A stretch of DNA of 41,854 nucleotides from assembly GCA_003663025.1 (NCBI GenBank), contig QMZE01000004.1, positions 1-41,854 on the forward strand. The letters are read 5' to 3'. The stretch is from Archaeoglobales archaeon. Lineage in GTDB: Archaea; Halobacteriota; Archaeoglobi; Archaeoglobales; Archaeoglobaceae. The notes below the pieces were generated by a model that was given only the letters and a program-made list of their open reading frames with translations, did no database searches and was not told where the DNA came from. Within the stretch, counting starts at the first letter, position 1. Each line of letters opens with the position of its first letter. Positions 7,528 to 14,206 of this stretch are shown one piece after another. The translations under genes were made by a program, and so were the position numbers.

Positions 7528-8276
7528 TCTAACCAGCCTACAAATCTTAGGCGGAAGTCTTTGTTTATATGCGAAAATTGGTTTCTTTCTCCTAAAAATT
7601 CGCCGTGGTCTGATGTTATTATTCCGTCAAAGTTCTGTAAGCATGATAATACTGCTGTTAGGTTTTTCTCGTGCATTTTTATCACTGCTTCTCTGCCTAG
7701 GATTTGTGCTGCTTCTCTCATGTCTGGATATTTCTTGCCTTGCTTTTTTAAGCCTAGATTTTCTCTTCTTGCGTCTTCCCATAAGTCGTATTTTGCGTCT
7801 ATTGGTGGAAAGTGCGGTTGTATGAAGTGTATGAAGATTCTCTTTTTTGTCAGTGGTCTGATTGCTCTGTAGTAGGCGTATAATGTCCAAGGCAGAACTG
7901 TCTTGTGTTCTTCGTTCCATAGAAATTCCCATGCGTCTATGATTCTCATGCCTTTTACTGATTTTCTATGCATGCCTTTTGATGAGATGTATGGATTTGC
8001 AGAAATATAAATGCAGTCTATCGGTTCTGTAAAGGTTCTTCTGAACCATTCGTGTGTGTTTGTTCCTTCTGATAGGACTAGTTTGAATTGTTTGGTTATT
8101 CCTTCTAAGCGTGAGAAGCGGTAGAGTCTTTGAGGTTGGCAAGCGTCTAGAATTGCTATGTCTCTTTCTGTGTTGTAGATTAGTTCTTTTTGTCTTGGTA
8201 TTTGTTTTGCTAGTTCTCTTGCTTCTTCATCAGATAAGAGGAGAGGATTTAAAACATAGGAATGACCAGCCTTCAT
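7524..8276 (-). CDS. Sulfatase/alkaline-phosphatase superfamily-like protein
   Basis: 250 aa, short for a sulfatase (usually 400-500). An early LDAC (residues 43-46) sits where the family places its metal-binding Asp and nucleophile region. HFIQPHFPP in the middle and IITSDHGEFLGE near residue 220 match the second metal-binding half. Similar short proteins occur in archaeal surface-glycan loci. It may remove or transfer a phosphate or sulfate group on a sugar. Start overlaps the methyltransferase gene by 47 nt. The nucleophile identity (Cys or other) cannot be settled by eye. Confidence 0.75.
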   Translation of the reverse strand: MKAGHSYVLNPLLLSDEEARELAKQIPRQKELIYNTERDIAILDACQPQRLYRFSRLEGITKQFKLVLSEGTNTHEWFRRTFTEPIDCIYISANPYISSKGMHRKSVKGMRIIDAWEFLWNEEHKTVLPWTLYAYYRAIRPLTKKRIFIHFIQPHFPPIDAKYDLWEDARRENLGLKKQGKKYPDMREAAQILGREAVIKMHEKNLTAVLSCLQNFDGIITSDHGEFLGERNQFSHINKDFRLRFVGWLE

Positions 8277-8796
8277 ATTGTAACCTGATTATTTTGTATT
8301 TCTCGCCTAAGAGGTTTTTTAGAGTTTCATAGTTGAAGTGTCTGTGGTGGAAGATTGATTTTAAGTTGTAAATTCTACATTTGTTTGATTCTTGCGCTAT
8401 CTGTCTTGGTGTTTTGTTTTCTATTATGCAGAGTTTCCATAGTGGCATGAATGGTCTGTATAAAGAAAGCCAGTTTTCTTCGTCTGGAACTGTTCCTACT
8501 ACTATTCTTGATACTCTTTCTGCTTCTTTTAAAACTTGTTTTGGATTTTCTACGTGTTCTAAAATTTCTGCTAGGATTGCGTAGTCGAATGATTTGTCCT
8601 TAAAGGGTAAATTGTGAGCGTCTGCTACTATGTTGTTGCCCCAATCGTTTATGTCTACTAGAACTAAGTTTGGAGGAAAGCCGTATCTTCGCCAGAGTAG
8701 GCAGTCTCCACTGCCTATGTCTATTATTTTCTTTTTAGTGTCTATTTGGCTGTAGAGCCATTCAAATCTATCAGATGGATAAGAGCGAGTAGCCAT
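8230..8796 (-). CDS. Class I SAM-dependent methyltransferase
   Basis: 188 aa. SAM-binding motif I is IIDIGSGDCLLW, the acidic loop is LVLVDIND, and the later VADAHNLPFKDKSFDYAILAEILEHVENP is typical of Methyltransf_11 enzymes. It sits between two glycosyltransferases and a sulfatase-like protein, so O-methylation of a glycan is the most likely role. It overlaps both neighbours (26 and 47 nt). Confidence 0.9.
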   Translation of the reverse strand: MATRSYPSDRFEWLYSQIDTKKKIIDIGSGDCLLWRRYGFPPNLVLVDINDWGNNIVADAHNLPFKDKSFDYAILAEILEHVENPKQVLKEAERVSRIVVGTVPDEENWLSLYRPFMPLWKLCIIENKTPRQIAQESNKCRIYNLKSIFHHRHFNYETLKNLLGEKYKIIRLQYEGWSFLCFKSSPLI

Positions 8797-9442
8797 TTTC
8801 GGTTAGTTTCAAGCCTTCTGCGTGGTGAGCTATTACTTCTGTATCTACAAAAATTTTCATTTTTAGTTCTCTTCTGACTCTTTCACAGAAAAAGAAGTCT
8901 TCTGAGAGTTCTTTATAGTATGATGGTATTTTTAGGCAGGAATCTTTTGTCCAGAGGAAGTATGGTAATTCGGGGTTTGATTTCTTTAGTAGAGTGAAGA
9001 CGTCTTTGTGAATTAAGCATAAGCCCATGCCTATGTAATATGCTTCAAACAAGCCTTTCGTGAAGGAGGAAACTTGTTGAATTTCGTTATTCTTGCGAAT
9101 CCATGCTGACCATAGGAAGCCTTTTTTCTTTGCTCTGTATAAGCCGCTTACTATTGGTAATCTGTGGCGTAAAAGTTTTAGTGCGAAATCTCTTGGTGGA
9201 ATGACATCTGAGTCTAGGAAAATTATCCATTCGGCATGCTTTGAACCTTCGTCTGCTAATATGTTTCTGCAGGCGTCTAATGGTCTGCCTCTGTTGAATA
9301 AAATTATAGATTCTGGAGGTAAGATTAACTCTCTCAATCTTAAAGCAAATTCTGTTGATACTTGCCCTACGTGGCAAATACAAAGGGCGCAGGAGTTCTG
9401 TTTAGCTAACTCCTGCGCCCTTATGTATTCCCACGCTGTCAT
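8771..9442 (-). CDS. GT-A fold glycosyltransferase
   Basis: 223 aa. The metal-binding DXD is in IIFLDSDVIPP, the acceptor-side LSEDFFFCERVRR holds a catalytic-type acidic pair and VIAHH a later metal ligand. It lacks the early canonical GT2 opening but the arrangement is that of viral and bacterial GT-A enzymes with an ED motif. The ATG at 9442 overlaps TGA at 9439-9441, which is the ancestral stop of the frameshifted fibre gene. A strong hairpin lies in its first 20 codons. Confidence 0.85.
   Translation of the reverse strand: MTAWEYIRAQELAKQNSCALCICHVGQVSTEFALRLRELILPPESIILFNRGRPLDACRNILADEGSKHAEWIIFLDSDVIPPRDFALKLLRHRLPIVSGLYRAKKKGFLWSAWIRKNNEIQQVSSFTKGLFEAYYIGMGLCLIHKDVFTLLKKSNPELPYFLWTKDSCLKIPSYYKELSEDFFFCERVRRELKMKIFVDTEVIAHHAEGLKLTENGYSLLSI
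9383..9422. repeat. 15-bp perfect inverted repeat with 10-nt loop
   Basis: AAGGGCGCAGGAGTT (9383-9397) pairs perfectly with 9408-9422 across a 10-nt loop. It is GC-rich in an AT-rich genome and lies in codons 7-20 of the glycosyltransferase gene. It would make a very stable RNA hairpin in the mRNA, able to slow translation or protect an RNA end. Confidence 0.8.
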
Positions 9443-9552
9443 GCTACCACTATGTATCTGACTGCGTCGCCGTCTACTTCGGAGACTAAGCCTATCTTGT
9501 TAAGGTTGTCTATGTTTATAGCGACTGACTCGCCTGCTGCGAGTGGGTAGCC
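9439..9552 (-). other. Frameshifted C-terminal coding segment of the repeat fibre gene
   Basis: Read one base back (-1) from codon 139 of the upstream frame, this segment gives GYPLAAGESVAINIDNLNK and then DGDAVRYIVVA before a TGA at 9439-9441. It matches the end of the neighbouring paralog (KGYPLRPGETVALKTDNLNK ... KIRYIAIIG) and ends in an ATGA junction with the next gene, so it is the original reading frame. The paralog has AAA-GGC at the junction; here AAG-GCT would need one more G, so a lost G in a GGG run explains it. Confidence 0.85.
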
Positions 9553-9968
9553 TTGTCTGAAGAGACGTTTGTGTCGCCTATATAGACTGTGCCTGAGTTT
9601 GTTGGTTCTGCTTTGACCAAAACTGTTCGGATTTCTGCACTACCTAAGACAACTGGTGAAGCGCCGCTTAAATTAGTTCCTGAGATTATAACTCTACCGT
9701 GGTTAAGCGATGTAGGAACTGCTGTTTTGACTGTCTGACCGCTGATTTTCGCAACTACTGTTTCTCCGCTGACTTTTGCTAAGACTGTTTCTCCACTGAT
9801 TTTGCCGATTACAGTTTCACCGCTAATCTTGCCGATTACAGTTTCTCCGCTGATTCTGGTGATTACTGTCTCGCCGCTGACTTTTGCGATTACTGTCTCG
9901 CCGCTGATTTTTGCGATTTCAAGCGAACCTGATGTTAATGGAGCTCCTGCTCCAAATATATCTACCAT
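9516..9968 (-). CDS. Repeat fibre protein, C-terminus frameshifted
   Basis: 150 aa in the uninterrupted frame. After a short start, residues 20-83 are seven tandem 9-residue repeats of the form K-I-S-G-E-T-V-I-A, likely a beta-solenoid or beta-spiral shaft. Residues 84-139 continue as a head domain related to the 137-aa neighbour (VLVKAEPTNSGTVYIGDTN versus VLIKAETTNKEDAYIG). After residue 139 the frame is wrong (ATHSQQASQSL). The intact product would be about 176 aa. GGAGGTGATGTAAA precedes the ATG. A structural role at the virion surface is inferred. Confidence 0.85.
   Translation of the reverse strand: MVDIFGAGAPLTSGSLEIAKISGETVIAKVSGETVITRISGETVIGKISGETVIGKISGETVLAKVSGETVVAKISGQTVKTAVPTSLNHGRVIISGTNLSGASPVVLGSAEIRTVLVKAEPTNSGTVYIGDTNVSSDKATHSQQASQSL
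9720..9911 (-). repeat. Seven tandem 27-bp coding repeats
   Basis: Each 27-bp unit encodes [KR]-[IV]-SG-[EQ]-TV-x-x. Units differ mainly at third codon positions and in the last two residues, so they are under protein-level selection but still similar enough to recombine and change the fibre length. Confidence 0.85.
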
Positions 9969-9985
9969 TTTACATCACCTCCTTT

Positions 9986-10153
9986 CTATTCTTTTCTCGC
10001 TCCTGCTTCTACTCCTAACCAGAGAGAACCTATTATCTTTATTATCTCTATTGCTTGCTCTGCTGGCAAGGAGCCTTTTATTAATGCTGTAAATGTTCCT
10101 ATTAAGATAATCCAGACTGCTATTCTACCTTTTGCGAAAAAAGATTCTAACAT
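9986..10153 (-). CDS. Small membrane protein, holin-like (55 aa)
   Basis: The 55-aa product has two hydrophobic segments (about residues 11-25 and 36-47) with a short polar turn (GSLPAEQ) and a basic end. GGAGGTGATGAAA precedes the ATG. Two-helix proteins of this size are typical holins or virion membrane proteins; here it sits between two fibre-like genes. Function not proven. Confidence 0.7.
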   Translation of the reverse strand: MLESFFAKGRIAVWIILIGTFTALIKGSLPAEQAIEIIKIIGSLWLGVEAGARKE

Positions 10154-10165
10154 TTTCATCACCTC

Positions 10166-10579
10166 CTATCCTATTATAGCTATGTATCTGATTTTGTCGC
10201 CTACTGCTCCTGATGCGTGAATTTTGTTTAAGTTATCTGTTTTTAGGGCTACTGTTTCGCCTGGTCTGAGAGGGTAGCCTTTTGTTACGTCTGCTTTTCC
10301 CGATGTTCCTATGTATGCGTCTTCTTTGTTTGTTGTTTCTGCTTTTATTAGGACTGCGATGATTTCGCCGCTTCCTATCGGTTGTGGTGTAGGATTTAGG
10401 TTTACGATGTCGTTGTCAAAGTCTTTTGCTTTTGTTGTTATGCCTGGTTCTGCTGTTAAAGGTATCCATTCGTTTGCTTGCTGGTCGTAGATGTATTGTC
10501 TGCTCTCTCTGAGTAACCAGGCTGTTTCTAGCGTGTTTATTGTTGTTGCAGATGCCACTGAAGAGCCTTTGTTGCCCAT
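10166..10579 (-). CDS. Fibre/tip-like protein, paralog of the repeat fibre (137 aa)
   Basis: Beta-rich. The C-terminal 65 residues (VLIKAETTNKEDAYIG ... GYPLRPGETVAL ... IRYIAIIG) are homologous to the repeat fibre next door. The N-terminal half (ETAWLLRESRQYIYDQQ) is different. No Shine-Dalgarno; a TATA-like element ends 22 nt before the ATG, so the transcript is probably leaderless. Confidence 0.8.
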   Translation of the reverse strand: MGNKGSSVASATTINTLETAWLLRESRQYIYDQQANEWIPLTAEPGITTKAKDFDNDIVNLNPTPQPIGSGEIIAVLIKAETTNKEDAYIGTSGKADVTKGYPLRPGETVALKTDNLNKIHASGAVGDKIRYIAIIG

Positions 10580-10600
10580 TTTATTAAAAATTTTCCTTTT

Positions 10601-10615
10601 TTATTTAAATAATTT
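10601..10615 (-). promoter_or_regulatory. TATA-like promoter element
   Basis: AAATTATTTAAATAA on the minus strand lies 22-36 nt before the ATG at 10579. The same core occurs before the genes starting at 12866, 22525 and 25470. Spacing suits an archaeal TATA box with transcription starting at or next to the ATG. Confidence 0.6.
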
Positions 10616-10627
10616 ATGCTTTTCTAA

Positions 10628-11068
10628 TTAAATAATTTTCTCTACGGTTATTTGCCCTTCTGTTTCAACGATTAGCACTCTCTCTTCTCTTACGCCTTCT
10701 GTTGTCTTTGTATAAGTGTATGCAAATGCGATTCTCGCAGATTCGTCTACTGACTCTATACGATATGCTATGATTGTGCCTGCAGTCTTAAGTTCTTCGA
10801 GCTTCTTTACCGCGGCAGCTCTAAACGTATTCGCTGATGTAAGAATAGGCTCTGAGCCTTCCCAAAATGCTTCTTCAGTTTCCGTCTGAGGATTGAAAAC
10901 CCAGGCATGAATAACTCTATACACGACAGCGTCTCCGTTCTTATACCACACAGCAACGTTTTTCTTCAAGCGCTCTGAAGAGACCGCTGAATCTGCTAAA
11001 CCCTCTGTGCGAACTATTACATCTTTATTTTTACTAAGCCATTCGTCAAACAGTTCTTTCCATTTCAT
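10628..11068 (-). CDS. Hypothetical protein (146 aa)
   Basis: Mixed alpha/beta, no membrane segment. It contains VAVWYKNGDAVVYRVIHAWV and a C-terminal strand pair (EERVLIVETEGQITVEKII). It lies between adhesin-like genes and is followed by the promoter of the next gene. I do not recognise the family; a virion accessory or adhesin-associated role is a guess from context. Confidence 0.7.
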   Translation of the reverse strand: MKWKELFDEWLSKNKDVIVRTEGLADSAVSSERLKKNVAVWYKNGDAVVYRVIHAWVFNPQTETEEAFWEGSEPILTSANTFRAAAVKKLEELKTAGTIIAYRIESVDESARIAFAYTYTKTTEGVREERVLIVETEGQITVEKII

Positions 11069-11080
11069 TTCTTATAACAC

Positions 11081-12094
11081 CTAAGGAGTTTCTTCTGAGC
11101 CCATTGAAACGGAAGGCTCTGGAGAAACATACTTACGAACTAGAATCCAATCGTAATAGCAACCGTATGAACCTCCTATGATAAAATTAACAGTAGAAGA
11201 GTAGGTAGTATCTGTTACGCTATCTTTAAACTCTCCGTCTTCGTAATAACTTATCGTGCCGTCAGCAGCTCTTCTTACCTCAATCACATGCCAGTTTGTG
11301 TCAGCTGGAAGACCCGTGATGTTCAAGAGTCCTGTTACACTTCCATCATCAGAGCGGTCTATCCAAACTACTCCTCCTCCGTATCTCTTCACAAAATATC
11401 CATCATTCCCAGACTCAGTAGAATAAGTCCCAGTAGCAAGAATATCAACCCATATATCGTAACTATTATCCACAGTAGTTACTCGTGCTTTATACTTTGC
11501 AGCGATTTCTGCCTCTGAATTTGGCTTGTAGCATCTGCCTGGGTTATCTGATGTATATAGCGTTCCACCGCTCTCAGTGAAGGAGCCTAGCGAAACCGTC
11601 CAATCGAGAACACCATCTTCAAAATCATCAAATATAAGAAAAGTCGCATTACCATCGCTCGCGCTCGTAATCTGTGAATTTCCGTAATACATGTAGATAT
11701 CAACGCTTGAATTCGCAGGTATGGAAGGCACTTCTACCCATATCTTCGCGCTTTCATTAACAGAATCCCATTCCTCAATCCAATAATCTAGAAGATTTCC
11801 ATCGGCGTCGGTGAATCTTATGTCTTCGCCATTTGTTTGAGCATGCGCGAAATTAAAGTTTGAGCTGTTGAGTTCTATGAGGACTTGATAGTATGTTAAG
11901 TCTGTGCCTGATTGCTCTGCGATTGTGATTTTTCTTCTGTATTGGAAGCTCATAGAGTCTACGATAAAACCGAAAGGATAAAATAATTTCTCAAGCAGCA
12001 GTTCGCGTGAGAAACCGATATATATGTTTGGTTTCTCGAATGCTCTTTCTATTTTGAGTTTCTCTCTTAGAATACAAGAGGATAGAGCCTTCAT
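11081..12094 (-). CDS. DUF2341 / LamG-like adhesin
   Basis: 337 aa. After an extension of about 50 residues, the DUF2341 domain starts at YRRKITIAEQSGTDLTYYQV and runs to VDIYMYYGNSQ. It is followed by a concanavalin-like/LamG-type domain (FDDFEDGVLDWTVSLGSF ... DTNWHVIEVRRAADGTISYY ... GCYYDWILVRK). This combination is common in archaeal cell-surface and virus adhesion proteins and suggests glycan or host-surface binding. The start overlaps the upstream stop as ATGA. Confidence 0.88.
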   Translation of the reverse strand: MKALSSCILREKLKIERAFEKPNIYIGFSRELLLEKLFYPFGFIVDSMSFQYRRKITIAEQSGTDLTYYQVLIELNSSNFNFAHAQTNGEDIRFTDADGNLLDYWIEEWDSVNESAKIWVEVPSIPANSSVDIYMYYGNSQITSASDGNATFLIFDDFEDGVLDWTVSLGSFTESGGTLYTSDNPGRCYKPNSEAEIAAKYKARVTTVDNSYDIWVDILATGTYSTESGNDGYFVKRYGGGVVWIDRSDDGSVTGLLNITGLPADTNWHVIEVRRAADGTISYYEDGEFKDSVTDTTYSSTVNFIIGGSYGCYYDWILVRKYVSPEPSVSMGSEETP

Positions 12095-12702
12095 GTTAAT
12101 TGTAAGTAAATAACTAATTCGTTGCCTGATGTTGCTGGGTCTGTATAGACTTTTATTGCTAAGCCTGGGTTTGTAGCGTCAACTGCTGTTACTTCTGCTT
12201 CTATTTTGATACCGAGCTTGTCTCCACTGTTAAATGATGTAGAGGGTAACTCTGTAACTAATATTAAATCGTAATTAATTTCGCTTGTTGAGTTTGGTGC
12301 GTGTTCTGCGCCGTTGACTTTGGTTCCGCTGATTTCACTCCCGTTCTTCAGTAAAGATAGGTTTATTCTTCCTTTATCACTTTCGTTTGCTGCTGCTGTG
12401 TTCCACATTCCTATTTTCCCGAAAACCGCTACTTTACCGCTTAATATCATAGCGCATGGAATAACGATTTCGTAGGTTCTGTCTGCAACAGTGCCTGTTG
12501 TTGTGCTACTTCCTGAAAAGGAAGTTTCTGAAGTTTTCTTTAGATACGAAATGTCTGGAACTAATAAACGATTAGGCGTTGCTTGTTCGTCCGAGATTGC
12601 GAAGTAGTAGCCTGCGATGTCTGCTGGCATAGAAGCTACGATTGGGTCGAACGCTCCTATTTGTTTTGAGTTTGTGTCGATAAATGCGAACTTCTTAGTC
12701 AT
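12091..12702 (-). CDS. Virion/fibre-associated beta-rich protein (203 aa)
   Basis: Starts MTKKFAFIDTNSKQIGAFDP and continues as a jelly-roll-like beta pattern with many Ser/Thr/Asn residues (LSLLKNGSEISGTKVNG ... KLGIKIEAEVTAVD ... NELVIYLQL). No membrane segment, no cysteine. ATGA junctions on both sides place it in the fibre block; a receptor-binding or tip function is inference. Confidence 0.75.
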   Translation of the reverse strand: MTKKFAFIDTNSKQIGAFDPIVASMPADIAGYYFAISDEQATPNRLLVPDISYLKKTSETSFSGSSTTTGTVADRTYEIVIPCAMILSGKVAVFGKIGMWNTAAANESDKGRINLSLLKNGSEISGTKVNGAEHAPNSTSEINYDLILVTELPSTSFNSGDKLGIKIEAEVTAVDATNPGLAIKVYTDPATSGNELVIYLQLT

Positions 12703-12866
12703 TCAAAACACCACCCAGCGTCTCCTACTATATGGTATCCATCGACCGAATCTGCGTCGTCAATCTTACCATTTATGTCTGCATCGTATAACTTGTTTTC
12801 TGCTCCTTCTGTCTTTAAGCGGTTCTTTATATACGACCATGAAGTTGGTTGGAAAATTTCTGTCAT
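12699..12866 (-). CDS. Short fibre N-terminal module, duplicate of the next fibre gene (55 aa)
   Basis: Residues 1-37 are nearly identical to the start of the 252-aa protein at 13973 (MTEIFQPTSWSYIKNRLK, then EGAENKLYD.DING.ID). It then ends in ADSVDGYHIVGDAGWCFE, a VDGYH motif seen in phage tail fibres. The stop overlaps the 203-aa gene as ATGA. It looks like an anchoring module whose distal part now is a separate gene. No Shine-Dalgarno; a TATA-like element lies 26-33 nt upstream. Confidence 0.8.
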   Translation of the reverse strand: MTEIFQPTSWSYIKNRLKTEGAENKLYDADINGKIDDADSVDGYHIVGDAGWCFE

Positions 12867-12888
12867 TTCTCTTTTTCTTTTTATTTTT

Positions 12889-12904
12889 TTATTTAAATAA
12901 TTTT
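12889..12904 (-). promoter_or_regulatory. TATA-like promoter element
   Basis: AAAATTATTTAAATAA on the minus strand precedes the ATG at 12866 by about 25 nt, with an A-rich leader and no ribosome site. It is the second copy of the element found near 10605. Confidence 0.6.
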
Positions 12905-12909
12905 GCTCT

Positions 12910-13245
12910 TTATAGCACAGCTAATGCTTCTTTGCTTTCTATAGCATCCGAAAGTTTTATTGTTTCTTCTAGGTAGCATCTGCTTTTCATAAAAGAGAGC
13001 CATTCTTCTAGTGTTTTCTTCTTTTCTAGTATTAAGACTTTGTTGTCTTGTATGCAACATGCGAATAATGCTGTGTTTGTCAATTTTGCTGTTTTCTGTT
13101 GCGCTAGAATTTCTGCTGTTGTTATGTAACTTGTTAGGTCTGGTTCGTAAGGTTCTCCTAGCGTGCCTTTTCCTTTCAGTTTGAGCTCTATGTATCTTCT
13201 GTGGACTTCGTCTTTTATTCGTAGATTATTACTACTGGCGCACAT
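12910..13245 (-). CDS. Hypothetical protein (111 aa)
   Basis: The start overlaps the end of the fibre gene by 31 nt. The sequence is helical in the C-terminal half and carries five Cys (C2, a CC pair in FACCIQD, and RCYLEE). No family recognised. It sits between the two fibre modules with the shared N-terminus, so it may be their chaperone, but that is only position. Confidence 0.6.
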   Translation of the reverse strand: MCASSNNLRIKDEVHRRYIELKLKGKGTLGEPYEPDLTSYITTAEILAQQKTAKLTNTALFACCIQDNKVLILEKKKTLEEWLSFMKSRCYLEETIKLSDAIESKEALAVL

Positions 13246-13973
13246 ACTCTTCCCTCTTGTGCTTCTGAAGTTGAGTCGTCGTATACTCTTATGCGAATTG
13301 ATTGTATTTGCGTTATTGCTGATTCTGATTCTTCGTATGAGCCTATGAACTCGCCGTCTCTATAGACTTCAAAGTAGTTGTTTCCTGTTATTTTTGCATA
13401 TATTTCTACTAGGTAATAGCGATTCGGAGATAAATCCACTGCTTCTGCTGCTAAGAATGTTGTGCTTCCTGCGACTGTTTTTGCTAATCTGAAATCGCTT
13501 AATGATGCTGGAGGAACTATTCTTATGTCGTAGAGGTCTGGTGGATTTACTAAGTTTGCTCCCGAGTCATCACAGATGTCTATTGCTATGTGGCGACAGG
13601 AAACTGCATTTAGGTTTGCTTTTATGTATGCTTTGTGTGCTGGAAAGTATAAGTCTGCGTATATGTATGAGTGTCCTGTTGATGTTGATGAACCGCCTAT
13701 TATCGTTAATTCTTTCGTTGTTGCTGAGATGTTTCCTGTAGTGTGTTCATGCTCGTCTACTGAGTTTAGTAGGTGTTTCATGCTTGAAGTTGCTACTAGG
13801 ATTTCTGGGTCGCTGAAGTTTTTTAAGAAGCGGTTTTTTACTCCTATGAGGTTTAGCTTGCTTATGTCTATACTCCCGTTTATGTCTTCGTCGTATAACT
13901 TGTTTTCCGCGCCTTCTCTTTTTAAGCGGTTTTTTATGTATGACCATGAAGTTGGTTGGAAAATTTCTGTCAT
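13215..13973 (-). CDS. Modular fibre protein (252 aa)
   Basis: The N-terminal module (about 40 residues) is shared with the 55-aa gene at 12866 and includes an acidic DEDINGSID loop like a Ca site. Residues 60-250 form a beta-sandwich-like domain (SYIYADLYFPAHKAYIKANL ... YYLVEIYAKITGNNYFEVYRDGEF) resembling carbohydrate-binding or LamG-type folds. Likely a receptor-binding virion fibre. The ATGA overlap with the upstream 78-aa gene supports the start. Confidence 0.8.
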   Translation of the reverse strand: MTEIFQPTSWSYIKNRLKREGAENKLYDEDINGSIDISKLNLIGVKNRFLKNFSDPEILVATSSMKHLLNSVDEHEHTTGNISATTKELTIIGGSSTSTGHSYIYADLYFPAHKAYIKANLNAVSCRHIAIDICDDSGANLVNPPDLYDIRIVPPASLSDFRLAKTVAGSTTFLAAEAVDLSPNRYYLVEIYAKITGNNYFEVYRDGEFIGSYEESESAITQIQSIRIRVYDDSTSEAQEGRVCAPVVIIYE

Positions 13974-14206
13974 CTTCTTGGTAAAGGTAGGATTTCTTTT
14001 ATTTTCTGGAGTAGAGGTTTCTTCTTCGTTTCTATTGATTGCTCTAGTGATTCGAAGTCTTGTATGATTGAGTTGATTTCTTCGTCTTCTTCTGGTTCTA
14101 TAATTACTTCTTTTGAGCCGTCTGAGAGGATTATTCTTCTTGAGGTCTCTACTTCTATTTCTTCTATGTAACCTGCTGTTTTCCTTCTTACTGATATTTT
14201 CTTCAT
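13970..14206 (-). CDS. Small acidic hypothetical protein (78 aa)
   Basis: Residues 1-35 are a short beta unit (ISVRRKTAGYIEEIEVETSRRIIL), followed by an acidic stretch (EPEEDEE) and a basic C-terminal helix. It is joined to both large neighbours by ATGA overlaps. No family recognised. Confidence 0.7.
   Translation of the reverse strand: MKKISVRRKTAGYIEEIEVETSRRIILSDGSKEVIIEPEEDEEINSIIQDFESLEQSIETKKKPLLQKIKEILPLPRR

Noticed and set aside
9398-9560. Programmed -1 frameshift stimulated by the 9383-9422 hairpin
   Set aside because: The hairpin lies about 130 nt downstream of the shift point, too far for a stimulator, and no slippery heptamer is present.
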